Assembly: GCA_017547385.1 (NCBI GenBank)
Contig: JAFYPU010000018.1
Location: forward strand, 1 to 64,000
From: Bacteroidaceae bacterium
GTDB lineage: Bacteria; Bacteroidota; Bacteroidia; Bacteroidales; Bacteroidaceae
Reading direction: 5' to 3'
Length of the DNA: 64,000 nt
The notes under the pieces are model-generated. The model had not been told where the DNA came from. It saw nothing but the letters and a program-made list of their open reading frames with translations, and did no database searches. Of this stretch, positions 7,337-17,363 are shown in pieces (the stretch's first letter is position 1; every line of letters begins with the position of its first letter). The position numbers and the translations under genes were made by a program.

Positions 7337-10300
7337 ATGAACAAAACGAAAATAATGAAGCATGTGTTCAAGTGGCTTGGCATAGCGGTGGCAACTCCCA
7401 TCGTGCTGTTTCTGCTGTTGGCCATGGCTTTATATATCCCTGCCGTTCAGAACTTTCTTGTGCAGAAAACCACCGAACGACTTTCCCAAGAGACCGGACT
7501 GAGCATCAGCATTGAGCGCGTGCGCTTGGCTTTCCCGTTAGACCTTGCCGTGCATGGCGTGCAGGCACTCGACGGCCGCGACACACTGGTGGCGGCACGC
7601 AGTTTGCGACTCGACGTGGCCTTTTGGCCACTCTTTGAGGGGCGTGCCGACATTGAGGGAGTAGGACTATATGATGCCCAAGTGAACACCAAAAGTTATC
7701 TCCCCGACCTACACATCCGGGGGCGCGTGGGCGAACTCTCCGCTGCGTCGCACGGTGTGGAGTGGAACAAGGGCCGCGTGCTGCTGGACCACGCCACCTT
7801 GGCCGACGCCGACTTGCACATTGCCCTGAGCGACACTGCAGCTCCCGACACAACAGCCGAAACTCCATTGGCCTGGGTGATTGATGTGCCCAAGGTCGAC
7901 ATACGCCGCTCCACGGTGCGCCTATCGTTGCCCGGCGACAGCCTGCACGTGGCCGCCACATTGGGCAAAGCCGCTCTGCGCGACGGACGTTTTGACTTGG
8001 GTGCACCGCATTATGCCCTGCGAAGCCTGAGCATCAAGGACGGATTTATCGATTACGTGGCCGGCAAGCCTCAGACAATACTGTCCGCAATCGATTTGCC
8101 CAAAGGCATTCAGACCCCTTCGGTCAAAGGATGGGGAAACGCCCAACACTTTGACATGAACCACATCACCCTGTCTGACCTCACTGCACTTGTTGACACT
8201 TTTTCTTATGATGCGAAAGGTGTATTGCGGATGGGCATCCGTGGCATCAGTTTCCGCGAGCGGTGCGGCTTGGCGGTTCACCGCATTGCGGGCAGCGTCT
8301 ACATGGATTCCACGTTGCTCAGTCTGCCCTCCTTCCTGCTGCGCACCGAACATTCAACGCTCGACGCGTCTGTGCACCTGCCGTGGAAAGCCATGTCCGA
8401 GGGAAAGGGAGGCGACCTGCGGCTGCAATTGAAAGGCAAAGTGGGACATGAAGATGTGCTCACCTTGGCCTCGGGATTTGTCGAACCACAGTATGCAGCC
8501 GTTTATCCCCACCAACCGCTCACACTCGACGCCGACATTCACGGCAACATAGACCACTTGGTGATGGACCGCGTGCGCTGCTCTTTGCCCGGCATCATCG
8601 ACTTCTCGGCCAAAGGCTATGTGGCTGAAGCCCTGCAGGACTACCGCCGGGGCAGCCTGCGTTTTTCGTTGGCCACGGGCGACCTCTCCTTTGTCCGCGC
8701 TCTGCTGCCTGCCGATGTGCGTTCAACCATTGGTTTGCCCAAGATGAAAGCCGAGGGCAACCTTGCCTTTTCTCCTCAAAGCTATCAGACCGACATGCAG
8801 GCAGTCTGCGGGAAAGGCAGCATGAGCCTCCGAGGTGAATTGAAGCCGCAGAACGAGGCCTACAAGCTATCTGCCACCTCCAGAGCTTTTCCGCTGGGAG
8901 CTTTTCTGCCGTCGGCCGACATGGGAAACTTCTCCGGAAAACTCAATGCCCGGGGCCAGGGCTTCGACTTCCTGAACGGCCGCGCCCGTCTGCAAGCCGA
9001 GGCTTCGGTGGAGGCTTTCGGACTGGCAGGATATGACTTGGGAGGATTGGACCTCAAAGCCCTGATGAACGGACAACAAGCCCGCGCCATCTTCAGTGCT
9101 GACAACACACTGGTGCAAGGCGAAGGAACATTGGAAGCACAGTTGGGTGACTCGCTCACGGCAGTACTGAAAGCGTCGCTGCCGATGCTGGCTTTGCAAC
9201 CGCTCACCGGCATAACAGATTCGCTCACCTTGGGTGCCGACATCGACATCACAGCTTCAGCCGACAAGCATTTCACCACATACGGTGCCCGAGGAAGCAT
9301 CGCCAATGTGCGCTTCCTCACACCGCGCAAGAGCATACCGGCCAAAGACGTGTTCTTCGCTTTCGGCGTTGCGCCTCAACACCTTTCTGCCGACATCGCA
9401 GCCGGCGACTTGAACTTGCAGATGAGTGCCGACGAGAGCATCACTTCGCTGACCCAACATGCCACTCAATTCATGGCACTGCTCGAAAAACAATGGGCCT
9501 CCTACAGCATTGATCAAAACGCGCTGAAAGCCGAACTGCCCGACCTGCGTTTCAGAATGACCTCTGCCGGCGACAATCCTTTGGCCAACATCTTGCGCTA
9601 CAAGGGTATCACTTTCGACCAAGCTGACGTCCGTTTGCACACAGCCGCTGCCACGGGCATCGACGGCCATCTGAGAATGAGAGCCTTGAACACCGGAAGT
9701 CTGCAACTCGACTCCATCGGTCTGAACCTCTTGCAGGACACTGCCGGTGTGAAGATGAAAGGGCGGGTACACAACTACACCAAACGAAATCCACACAAGT
9801 TTGATGCCGGCATTGATGCCTATCTGCTGCAAGCCGGTGCCGGAGCCGAACTGACCTTCCGAGATGCAGCCGGAGAGGTGGGCGTGCAACTCGGTGTGCG
9901 CGGCGAAATCCAGAATGGCGGTCTCAACATCAGCCTCTACCCCGAACACCCCATCATAGCCTATCGCGGATTTACCGTCAACAAGGACAATTATATCTTT
10001 ATCAATCAAGAAAAACTCATCCGTGCCAATGTGGACCTGCTGGCCGATGACGGAACGGGTCTCAAGGTGTATGGCGAACCTGCCGACTCGGCCAACGACA
10101 TCACCCTCAGCATCAACCGCGTGAACCTGGGAGAGCTGTCAACGGTGCTGCCTTATCTGCCACCCATGTCGGGAAGCCTGAGCGGCGACTTCCACCTCAC
10201 AGACAAAGACGACGTGCTCTCGGCCATGGCCACGATACAGGCAGACAACTTCGCCTATGACGGAACACAACTCGGCAATGTCGGGGTGGAGGCCATCTAT

Positions 10301-11974
10301 CTCCCGATGAGCGACACCGAACACCACGCCAACGCCTATGTGTCTTACGAAGGTCAAGAGGTGCTTGAATGCGAGGGAACTTACTTCACCGATGGCAGCG
10401 AGGCCTTTGAGGGAACGGCACGCCTGCACAGTTTCCCCCTGCCCATGCTCAACAGTTTCATGAGTGGCACGGAGATTGCGCTGAAAGGATTTGCCGCCGG
10501 CGAAATGGAAGTGCGTGGCACGCTTGACCGCCCCATCATGAACGGACAGCTCGACTTTGACACCGCTCACATCTATTCGGACGCCTACGGATTTGACTTC
10601 CGCTTGGACGAACGCCCCGTGCCCATCAGCGGAAGCCGCATGAAATTCCAGGACTTCGGTCTCTATTCCACCGGCAAGGAACCGCTGGTGCTCAACGGCA
10701 CGCTGGACATGTCCGACTTCGGTGCCATCGCACTGGACATGCAAATGAAAGCTCGCAACTACGAGTTGATCAACACCCGCCGCAAGGCACAATCGCTGAT
10801 ATTCGGTAAGGTGTATGCCGACTTTGACGGAACGCTCACCGGAACGCTTAACAATATGTTTGTACGCGGCAAACTAGATGTGCTCGACCGCACAGACATG
10901 ACATACATCCTCAAGGATTCTCCGCTCTCCGTTGACGAAAGACTGAACGACTTGGTGCAGTTTGTCAGCTTTGAGGACAGCACCATCGTGGAGGAAGCTG
11001 CCGCCCCGACAAGCACACTGGACATGACCCTCGGTGTGTCTGTGAGCGATGCCGCCCAATTCCACTGCGACCTGAGTGCCGACGGCGAAAGCTACGTCGA
11101 CATCGAAGGCGGCGGCGACCTGACCCTGCGCATGACACAACAAGGAGAAATGCGCCTCACCGGACGCTTCACCACCCACTCGGGAGAAATGAAATACGCC
11201 CTGCCGATCATACCGCTCAAGACCTTTAAGTTGGAGCCCGGCAGTTATGTTGAATTTACCGGAGAGCCGATGAACCCCACGCTCAACATCACGGCAAAAG
11301 AGCGCGTCAAGGCTGTGGTTACGGAAAACGACCGACAGCGTTCCGTGGCCTTTGACGTGGGCGTGGCCATCACAAAGCCGCTCGACGAGATGGGACTTGA
11401 ATTTCTCATCGAAGCACCCGAAGATCTCAGCATACAGAACCAAATTGCTGCCATGTCGGCCGAACAACGCAGCAAGGCCGCTGTTACGATGCTCGCCACC
11501 GGTATGTATCTCACGGATGAGAACATGATGTCGGGCGGTTTCAAGGCCAACAATGCGCTCAATGCTTTCTTGCAAAGCGAAATACAGAACATCGCCGGCA
11601 GTGCGCTGCGCACCATCGACATCAACCTGGGTGTGGAAAGCGGAACTTCGTCGGTCGGCACCGGCACCACGGACTATTCGTTCCAATTCGCCAAGCGTTT
11701 TTGGAACAACCGCATCTCCGTCATCGTGGGCGGCAAGGTGAGCACCGGAGCCGATGCCGAAAACAGTGCGGCAAGCATCATCGACAATGTTTCGGTGGAA
11801 TACAGACTCGACAAGAGCAGCACACGATATGTCAGAGTGTTCTACGACCGCGACACACAGGATCCGCTTGAAGGACAACTCACGAAGACAGGAGCCGGTC
11901 TTGTGCTCCGAAAGAAGACCAACCGACTGGGAGAACTCTTTATCTTCCGACAGAAAAAGGACAAAGCACAATAG
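7337..11974 (+). CDS. tamB: Translocation and assembly module protein TamB
   Basis: A 1545-residue envelope protein. A single membrane anchor lies near residues 11-33 (VFKWLGIAVATPIVLFLLLA); the rest is a very long beta-rich periplasmic region ending in the DUF490/TamB C-terminal domain, with typical low-complexity repeats of short strands. TamB proteins span the periplasm and work with a BamA-type partner; they are linked to outer-membrane protein assembly and to lipid transfer between the membranes. The start at 7337 (MNKTKIMKHVFKW) is chosen because the frame's earlier ATG at 7271 adds 22 residues unlike the family, although it too lies downstream of the promoter. The partner tamL begins 2 bp after the stop, so the two are translationally linked. 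Confidence 0.9.
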   Translation: MNKTKIMKHVFKWLGIAVATPIVLFLLLAMALYIPAVQNFLVQKTTERLSQETGLSISIERVRLAFPLDLAVHGVQALDGRDTLVAARSLRLDVAFWPLFEGRADIEGVGLYDAQVNTKSYLPDLHIRGRVGELSAASHGVEWNKGRVLLDHATLADADLHIALSDTAAPDTTAETPLAWVIDVPKVDIRRSTVRLSLPGDSLHVAATLGKAALRDGRFDLGAPHYALRSLSIKDGFIDYVAGKPQTILSAIDLPKGIQTPSVKGWGNAQHFDMNHITLSDLTALVDTFSYDAKGVLRMGIRGISFRERCGLAVHRIAGSVYMDSTLLSLPSFLLRTEHSTLDASVHLPWKAMSEGKGGDLRLQLKGKVGHEDVLTLASGFVEPQYAAVYPHQPLTLDADIHGNIDHLVMDRVRCSLPGIIDFSAKGYVAEALQDYRRGSLRFSLATGDLSFVRALLPADVRSTIGLPKMKAEGNLAFSPQSYQTDMQAVCGKGSMSLRGELKPQNEAYKLSATSRAFPLGAFLPSADMGNFSGKLNARGQGFDFLNGRARLQAEASVEAFGLAGYDLGGLDLKALMNGQQARAIFSADNTLVQGEGTLEAQLGDSLTAVLKASLPMLALQPLTGITDSLTLGADIDITASADKHFTTYGARGSIANVRFLTPRKSIPAKDVFFAFGVAPQHLSADIAAGDLNLQMSADESITSLTQHATQFMALLEKQWASYSIDQNALKAELPDLRFRMTSAGDNPLANILRYKGITFDQADVRLHTAAATGIDGHLRMRALNTGSLQLDSIGLNLLQDTAGVKMKGRVHNYTKRNPHKFDAGIDAYLLQAGAGAELTFRDAAGEVGVQLGVRGEIQNGGLNISLYPEHPIIAYRGFTVNKDNYIFINQEKLIRANVDLLADDGTGLKVYGEPADSANDITLSINRVNLGELSTVLPYLPPMSGSLSGDFHLTDKDDVLSAMATIQADNFAYDGTQLGNVGVEAIYLPMSDTEHHANAYVSYEGQEVLECEGTYFTDGSEAFEGTARLHSFPLPMLNSFMSGTEIALKGFAAGEMEVRGTLDRPIMNGQLDFDTAHIYSDAYGFDFRLDERPVPISGSRMKFQDFGLYSTGKEPLVLNGTLDMSDFGAIALDMQMKARNYELINTRRKAQSLIFGKVYADFDGTLTGTLNNMFVRGKLDVLDRTDMTYILKDSPLSVDERLNDLVQFVSFEDSTIVEEAAAPTSTLDMTLGVSVSDAAQFHCDLSADGESYVDIEGGGDLTLRMTQQGEMRLTGRFTTHSGEMKYALPIIPLKTFKLEPGSYVEFTGEPMNPTLNITAKERVKAVVTENDRQRSVAFDVGVAITKPLDEMGLEFLIEAPEDLSIQNQIAAMSAEQRSKAAVTMLATGMYLTDENMMSGGFKANNALNAFLQSEIQNIAGSALRTIDINLGVESGTSSVGTGTTDYSFQFAKRFWNNRISVIVGGKVSTGADAENSAASIIDNVSVEYRLDKSSTRYVRVFYDRDTQDPLEGQLTKTGAGLVLRKKTNRLGELFIFRQKKDKAQ

Positions 11975-11976
11975 AA

Positions 11977-14487
11977 ATGTATCGAATGAACACACATATA
12001 TTAAAGCAGCTCTTCCTGCCGGCCGCAATGCTTTTCGCCATGGCCATCGGGCTGACCGGATGTTCGGCCACCAGCAACCTGCCGGAAGGAGAGCAACTGT
12101 ATGTCGGCATCGAAGACATCAACTTCACAGACAAGCCCACAAAGAAAAAGAGTGGGCGCGACTCGGTGGGCATCATCACTTCCATCAACGATGCAGTGCT
12201 TGCCGTGAACGACGTGTTGGAAGGACGGGCCTCTGACGCCGCCGCCCGATTGTCGATGCACCATCCCGACAGTCTGACAAAGGAAGAACGTCGGGCACTG
12301 AAGCAGAAGCAAGAAGCCGATGCCGCAGCCTTTGCCACGGCACAGGCAGAAGTGGAAGCCGTTCTGGCTTATCCGCCCAACAACGCCATATTCGGGTCGT
12401 CTTCGCTCTATTCGCCGATACAGGTCGGCCTGTGGCTGCACAACGGCCTTGTGAACAGTCAATCGAAAATGGGCAAATGGATTTTCAAGCACTTCGCCAC
12501 CGCTCCCGTGCTCATCAGTACGGTGTCGCCGGAGATGCGTGCCAAAGTGGCCACCAACACACTGCACAACTACGGATACTTCAGAGGAAAGGTGAACTAT
12601 GAGGTGCTGACACAGAAAAAGAATTCGCGCAAAGCCAAAGTGCGCTATGACGTGCACGCCGGCCCTCTTTATCGTCTCGACTCCATTGCCTATCTCGGCT
12701 TTGTGCCTGCCACCGACAGCTTGTTGCGTGCCACAATGCCAAAACGGCTGCTGCGCAAAGGCGATGCCTTCAGCGTGGTGAACCTCTCCGATGAACAAAC
12801 ACGCATCGAGGCACTGCTGCGCGAAAACGGCTATTACTATTATTCTGCGCCCTACACCACGTTTCGCGCCGACACACTGCAACGCTCCGGATACGTGCAG
12901 CTGCAAGTGCGTCCGGTGGCAGAAATTCCGGAACGTGCCAACAAACCTTGGTACATGGGGCACACTTATGTCTCCGTTCGCAACAACGACACGGACGCAC
13001 TGACGGGAGAAATCTCACGCCGCAACTACACTTACAACTTCTCGGGCAAGGAAATTCCCCTCCGCACGGGTATGTGGCGACATGCCATTGTGCACCGCAA
13101 GGGAGAACCTTACAAACTTTCACATCAGAAGACCACCATCGAGAAGCTCAACGCGCTGGGCGTGTTCAGCCGTTTGGATGTCAACTATGTGCCGCGCGAC
13201 ACCACTTCTGCCTGCGACACGCTCGACCTCTACGTTTCGGCTGTGATGGACCGCCTCTACGATGCCAGCTTTGAGGTGAACGCCGTGCTGAAGAGCAACC
13301 AGCAAGTGGGACCCGGCGTTTCGTTCGGTCTGGCCAAACGCAACGCATTCAGAGGCGGCGAGAAGGTTTCGTTCGACATCTTCGGCTCATACGAATGGCA
13401 GACGGGCGCAGGCTCGGAAGGCGGCAATTCGTTGCTCAACTCCTACGAACTGGGCACGCAACTCGCCTTTGAATTTCCGCGCATTGTGTTCCCATTCATC
13501 AGCCGGCGTGCCTTGCGCTTTCCGGCCTCGACCACCTTTGCGCTGGATGCCGACTGGAAAAACCGCGCCGGTTTTTTCAACATGGTAAGTTTGGGAGTGA
13601 GTGCCCGATACAAGTGGAGCAAGCATCCCACAGTGCAACACGAACTCACACTGCTGAGTCTGGATTTCGACAAACTGATGCACACCACGCACGAGTTCGA
13701 CTCTATCATGTCGGCCAACCCTGCGCTTTATGTCAGCATGCGCGACCAATTCATTCCCTCCGTGGCCTACACTTTCACCTACGCTTCAGCTGCGCACCAC
13801 CGCAACCCCGTGTGGTTGCAACTCTCGGTCAAGGAAGCCGGCAACCTGGTTTCGGGCATCTATGCAGCCACCGGCCGCAAAGTGTCCGAGCAGGACAAAA
13901 CCCTCTTTGGGAGTCCGTTTGCACAGTTCGTGAAGGCCACTGCCGAACTGCGCAACACGTTTCGCTTGTCGCGCCGTATGAACATTGCCACACGCTTGTT
14001 TGTGGGCGGAGTCTATAGTTACGGAAACAGTCTCCGCGCTCCCTATGCCGAACAGTTCTATGTGGGTGGAGCCAACAGCGTTCGCGCTTTCACGGTGCGC
14101 AGTGTGGGCCCCGGCACTTACCATGCCGACGACAGCCGCTATGCTTATATGGACCAGACCGGCGACTTCCGGTTGGAGGGCAATGTTGAACTGCGTGCAC
14201 GCCTCTTTGGCAGCCTTCATGGTGCTGTGTTTGTGGATGTGGGCAACGTGTGGCTGCTGCGCGACGACCCGGCACGCCCCGGTGCCACGCTCTCGGCTGG
14301 AAATCTGAAGAACCTGGCCGTTGGCACAGGAGCCGGTTTGCGTTACGACCTCGACTTTTTGGTGCTCCGCTTCGATGTGGGCATCGGTCTGCATGCCCCC
14401 TACGAAACTCAGAAGTCGGGATGGTACAACATTCCGCGCTTCAAGGACGGACTGGGCTTGCACTTTGCTATCGGCTATCCTTTCTAA
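11977..14487 (+). CDS. tamL: TamL: lipoprotein outer-membrane assembly factor of the BamA/TamA family
   Basis: An 836-residue protein with a lipoprotein signal ending in the lipobox LTGC (Cys29 from the first Met), POTRA-like repeats between about 190 and 430, and a C-terminal Omp85 beta-barrel (about 450-836) with YVGGANSVRAF near residue 690, the expected position of the lid-loop motif. Bacteroidota carry this lipidated TamA variant, called TamL, next to TamB. It sits 2 bp after tamB. A second ATG at 11986 (MNTHILKQL) is equally plausible. The residue range 60-125 is charged and poorly conserved in appearance. Confidence 0.88.
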   Translation: MYRMNTHILKQLFLPAAMLFAMAIGLTGCSATSNLPEGEQLYVGIEDINFTDKPTKKKSGRDSVGIITSINDAVLAVNDVLEGRASDAAARLSMHHPDSLTKEERRALKQKQEADAAAFATAQAEVEAVLAYPPNNAIFGSSSLYSPIQVGLWLHNGLVNSQSKMGKWIFKHFATAPVLISTVSPEMRAKVATNTLHNYGYFRGKVNYEVLTQKKNSRKAKVRYDVHAGPLYRLDSIAYLGFVPATDSLLRATMPKRLLRKGDAFSVVNLSDEQTRIEALLRENGYYYYSAPYTTFRADTLQRSGYVQLQVRPVAEIPERANKPWYMGHTYVSVRNNDTDALTGEISRRNYTYNFSGKEIPLRTGMWRHAIVHRKGEPYKLSHQKTTIEKLNALGVFSRLDVNYVPRDTTSACDTLDLYVSAVMDRLYDASFEVNAVLKSNQQVGPGVSFGLAKRNAFRGGEKVSFDIFGSYEWQTGAGSEGGNSLLNSYELGTQLAFEFPRIVFPFISRRALRFPASTTFALDADWKNRAGFFNMVSLGVSARYKWSKHPTVQHELTLLSLDFDKLMHTTHEFDSIMSANPALYVSMRDQFIPSVAYTFTYASAAHHRNPVWLQLSVKEAGNLVSGIYAATGRKVSEQDKTLFGSPFAQFVKATAELRNTFRLSRRMNIATRLFVGGVYSYGNSLRAPYAEQFYVGGANSVRAFTVRSVGPGTYHADDSRYAYMDQTGDFRLEGNVELRARLFGSLHGAVFVDVGNVWLLRDDPARPGATLSAGNLKNLAVGTGAGLRYDLDFLVLRFDVGIGLHAPYETQKSGWYNIPRFKDGLGLHFAIGYPF

Positions 14488-14506
14488 CATTTCACCCAAT
14501 GCACAC

Positions 14507-14560
14507 AACAGCCACGGGGAGCGGCAGGACAAATGTGTCCGACCGCTCCCCGTGGCTGTT
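14507..14560. terminator. Bidirectional terminator between tamL and the Smr gene
   Basis: Arms beginning AACAGCCACGGGGAGCGG pair with their complement ending at 14560. The loop holds a further GGACA/TGTCC mini-stem. It lies between convergent genes. Confidence 0.85.
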
Positions 14561-14589
14561 ATATGTTTTCGGGAGATTACCCTATGTCG

Positions 14590-15696
14590 TCATCCGTTTT
14601 TGCGCCCGATGGTTACCATCGTTGCTCCGAAGCCATATTCGCGGAACGAGGCATCCTGATGCGTGCAGTGCTTGTAGGCCGTTCGCAATTCTTTGAGCAA
14701 AGCCGAGCGCAGAACCCCATCGCCCTTTCCATGGATGAACACGATTTTCCGACCAAGGTCGCGACTATGCTCGTCCATGGTGCGGCGAAACACATCGAGT
14801 TGGTGCTGCAGGATATCGCGTGGCTGCATGCCGACCGTGGTGTCAAGCAATTCGGCAGCGTGGAGGTCCACTTCCACAATGACATTCTTAGGTTGCTTCG
14901 TTCCTTTGATAGGTCGAGAAACGGGAGTCGGCGCTTCGTCCTTGGCCATCAACGCACGGCGCAGACTGTCGGTGTCGGCAAAGGCCGTATTCACGGGTCG
15001 GTCGTCGCAAACCACATCGAAGAGCAAGGCCGGTGTGGTGAAGAAATCGCATTGGCGAAAAGTGCCCGGGCGATAGAACTTCGCCCCCTCGATACGCAGG
15101 TTCACATCAAGGGCCGGCTTGGGCAGGAAGGAGGCTCTTTCCTTATAGAAAAAGGCTTGCAGGCTCACACGCTCCCATTGTCCCAAATCTGCGCGTTGCA
15201 GTTCTTGCAAAAACAGTTTGGTGTTGGGTTCGGCCACACCGCTATGCAACAGTGTGCGACTCGCATTCTCGTGTGCATGCAGAGCAAAGCACATCTCATA
15301 GTTGCTGTCGTTGATGAGATACGCTTCAAACTCGGCTCCACCGGCGGCCTCGGCCTCCATGGCCGTGAAGGCTATGAAAACGTTCAGGGCATCGCCACCA
15401 CGTCGCTCCACGGGGCGCGGTTTGAAGGTGATGGGTTTCTCGTCCGGTTCGACGGAAGCCGAAGGGGTTGCCGGCTTTGTCGGAGTTTGTCCATAGGTCG
15501 GAGCAGGTTTCGAGGGGGCAGACGGTTTCTTCTCGATGTTGAGATGATTGGTCTCAATCACCACACATTCGCTCATCAACACGGGGATATCAAATCCATC
15601 GGCATCTTGCACAATCACGATGTCCTTGCCTTGAAATCCCGCCACGGTTCCGCCTCCCACTTCGTTGAGAAAGCGCACTTTGTCTCCTATTTTCAT
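14590..15696 (-). CDS. DUF2027/Smr-domain protein
   Basis: A 368-residue protein. The N-terminal DUF2027 region starts MKIGDKVRFLNEVGGGTVAG, an SH3-like barrel resembling the KOW-type segment of MutS2. A central beta-rich part follows (about 110-270) and then a C-terminal Smr domain (about 285-368) with VDLH and HGKGDGVLR. Smr domains are nucleases in MutS2-type proteins, acting on branched DNA or on mRNA of collided ribosomes; the function of this Bacteroidota-specific fusion is unknown. Cytoplasmic, no membrane segment. Its promoter is weak by sequence (TACCTTCG near 15730). Confidence 0.82.
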   Translation of the reverse strand: MKIGDKVRFLNEVGGGTVAGFQGKDIVIVQDADGFDIPVLMSECVVIETNHLNIEKKPSAPSKPAPTYGQTPTKPATPSASVEPDEKPITFKPRPVERRGGDALNVFIAFTAMEAEAAGGAEFEAYLINDSNYEMCFALHAHENASRTLLHSGVAEPNTKLFLQELQRADLGQWERVSLQAFFYKERASFLPKPALDVNLRIEGAKFYRPGTFRQCDFFTTPALLFDVVCDDRPVNTAFADTDSLRRALMAKDEAPTPVSRPIKGTKQPKNVIVEVDLHAAELLDTTVGMQPRDILQHQLDVFRRTMDEHSRDLGRKIVFIHGKGDGVLRSALLKELRTAYKHCTHQDASFREYGFGATMVTIGRKNG

Positions 15697-15805
15697 CTTT
15701 TCGGGTTGTTTGTATTGTTTTCTGTGCGAAGGTAAGAAAAAAGAGCTTCATTGTTTCGTTTCGCCCAAGGCTTTCTGTGATTTTTGCCCGGCGTCGCAGA
15801 AATAG

Positions 15806-15862
15806 TGGCAGGCCTTGCCACTATTTTGGCACGCCTTGCCACAAAAGTGGCAGGCCCTGCCA
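15806..15862. repeat. Three-unit 21-bp palindromic array, locus 2 (TGGC type)
   Basis: TGGCAGGCCTTGCCA (15806), TGGCACGCCTTGCCA (15827) and TGGCAGGCCCTGCCA (15848), each 15 bp and separated by 6-bp spacers. Period and architecture equal the CTGC-type arrays although the core word is unrelated. It lies between the AI-2E permease gene and the Smr gene, both on the minus strand. The rest of 15697-15992 shows a hairpin of AAAGCCTCC repeats only. Confidence 0.85.
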
Positions 15863-15992
15863 CTTTTTGCCGAAAGCCTCCTTTTTTTCATGAAAAGCCT
15901 CCGGCCTCACGGCTTTCCTGCAGAAGAAAAACCATGAGGCCGGGATATGTATTGCGAAAGGGGAGTTCGGAGGCTGGAGAAGTGCTTCGGAG

Positions 15993-17120
15993 TTATTCCT
16001 CCGTCTGCGCTTCCTCGGGCATGGGGGCCGGGAGTTCGAGCAAGCGCTGGCGGTCCTTCACCACATATCGCTTGTAGTAGGTGAAGAGCAACGTGGTAAC
16101 GGGCAGGGCTATGATAAGTCCCAGAATGCCGAGCATATACCCCCAGACCGAGAGCGAAAGCAGAATGATGGCCGGCGAAAGTCCCATAATCTTACCCATG
16201 ACTTTGGGCGTCACGAAGACATCTTGTATGATTTGCACGACAACATACACCAGCAGCACGCCGCCCATCAGCCACCAGAAGTTGGCCCCCGTCTCTGCTG
16301 CCTTGAGCAGTGCCAAGACAATGGCCGGCAAAATGCCCACCACTTGAACATATGGGATAAAACTAATCAAACCGATGAAGCACCCCAAGCCAATGGGCAT
16401 CGGGAAGTCGATAAGCAGAAAACCCACCGAGAACATCACACAGTTGCTCAGTGCCACAAGCGTCTGCCCACGAAAATATCCGCTCATGCGATGTGCCGTG
16501 TCGCGGGCCAAGGTCTCGGCAAAACGACGGCGATGTTTCGGAACGAAAGCCAGCCAGGCCGTGCTCATACGCTCATAGTCGATGAGCAAGAACAGCAGAT
16601 AGAGCAACCCGATGAGCGATGCCACTATGTTGATCAGCACATTGGCCGTCCCCCAAAAGAGTTCCCACGCCTTGGGAGCCACCATCTTGATGCCGGCAAT
16701 CACATCTTTCTGTCGCAGGAGTTCGCCCAGACGCAGTTGGTCGGCGTTTTCGTCAATGAAATCCTGCACAGCCGTCGGGATGGAGGCATTGCTCGTTCCT
16801 TGGTCTATGTAGTGCAAAGCCACCTCCTTGATGTGCCCGCATTCGCGCACCATGGGCGGCACCACCAAATAGAACAAACCTGTCAGCACACCGCCAGCCA
16901 AAAGCAGTGTGAGCACTATGCAAAGCACACGATAGCGCAACCGGCATTTGTATTGCAGGAAACGAACCATAGGAAACAGCATGTAAGCCATGATGAGTGC
17001 GATGCAGAAAGGCAACAGCACGCCCGACAAATACTTCAGTGCGAAGAAAGTGGCCAAAAGTCCGCCCATAAGAAGCAAACCGCGCACGAAGCGATCGAAT
17101 GTAATCTCTTTGCGTAACAT
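15993..17120 (-). CDS. AI-2E family permease
   Basis: A 375-residue multi-pass inner-membrane protein of the AI-2E/PerM family. Paired hydrophobic segments lie at the N-terminus (FVRGLLLMGGLLATFFALKY; then LLPFCIALIMAYMLFP) and about five more in the C-terminal half, around a soluble segment (about 100-200). Family members export small signals, or exchange Na+ for H+; the substrate cannot be told here. The start MLRKEITFDRF at 17120 is preferred over 14 additional codons upstream, which have no family likeness. It has its own promoter (see 17214). Confidence 0.85.
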   Translation of the reverse strand: MLRKEITFDRFVRGLLLMGGLLATFFALKYLSGVLLPFCIALIMAYMLFPMVRFLQYKCRLRYRVLCIVLTLLLAGGVLTGLFYLVVPPMVRECGHIKEVALHYIDQGTSNASIPTAVQDFIDENADQLRLGELLRQKDVIAGIKMVAPKAWELFWGTANVLINIVASLIGLLYLLFLLIDYERMSTAWLAFVPKHRRRFAETLARDTAHRMSGYFRGQTLVALSNCVMFSVGFLLIDFPMPIGLGCFIGLISFIPYVQVVGILPAIVLALLKAAETGANFWWLMGGVLLVYVVVQIIQDVFVTPKVMGKIMGLSPAIILLSLSVWGYMLGILGLIIALPVTTLLFTYYKRYVVKDRQRLLELPAPMPEEAQTEE

Positions 17121-17213
17121 AACAAGGGGTTCACATATATATAAAATGTATACCGGCCGCACTCAATGCCTTTTTCGGAACTCCGACAAGCCTCTGAACA
17201 CTTCCGGACGCGA

Positions 17214-17245
17214 CAAAGGTAAAACGAAGAGCCACAACCAACCAA
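17214..17245 (-). promoter_or_regulatory. Predicted promoter of the AI-2E permease gene
   Basis: On the minus strand TTG (17245-17243), 21 bp, TACCTTTG (17221-17214). About 95 bp before the start codon. Confidence 0.5.
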
Positions 17246-17350
17246 GCAAAAAGCCGCTTTTGGCATCCGGAAAGCATATAAAAAGATGTTCCCATTCCTC
17301 AAAAAAATCCAAAACAGCCTCCGGAAGATGGTCAACACATGATAAAGTCG

Positions 17351-17358
17351 TATCTTTG
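17351..17358 (+). promoter_or_regulatory. Predicted -7 box of rsmI, five bases from the start codon
   Basis: TATCTTTG is a perfect -7 box ending at 17358, and the rsmI ATG is at 17364. A transcript from here would start at or within a base or two of the ATG, that is, without a leader. No clear -33 box is visible. Confidence 0.5.
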
Positions 17359-17363
17359 ACCCC

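Noticed and set aside
10874..12028. 384-codon frame opposite tamB
   Set aside because: Antisense of conserved TamB C-terminal coding sequence; composition unlike real proteins.
14533..15735. 400-codon plus-strand frame
   Set aside because: Reads through a terminator hairpin and lies opposite the DUF2027/Smr gene, whose motifs are clear.
15784..16077. 97-codon plus-strand frame
   Set aside because: Its heptad-like LAT repeats come from the 21-bp array, and its second half is opposite the AI-2E permease gene.
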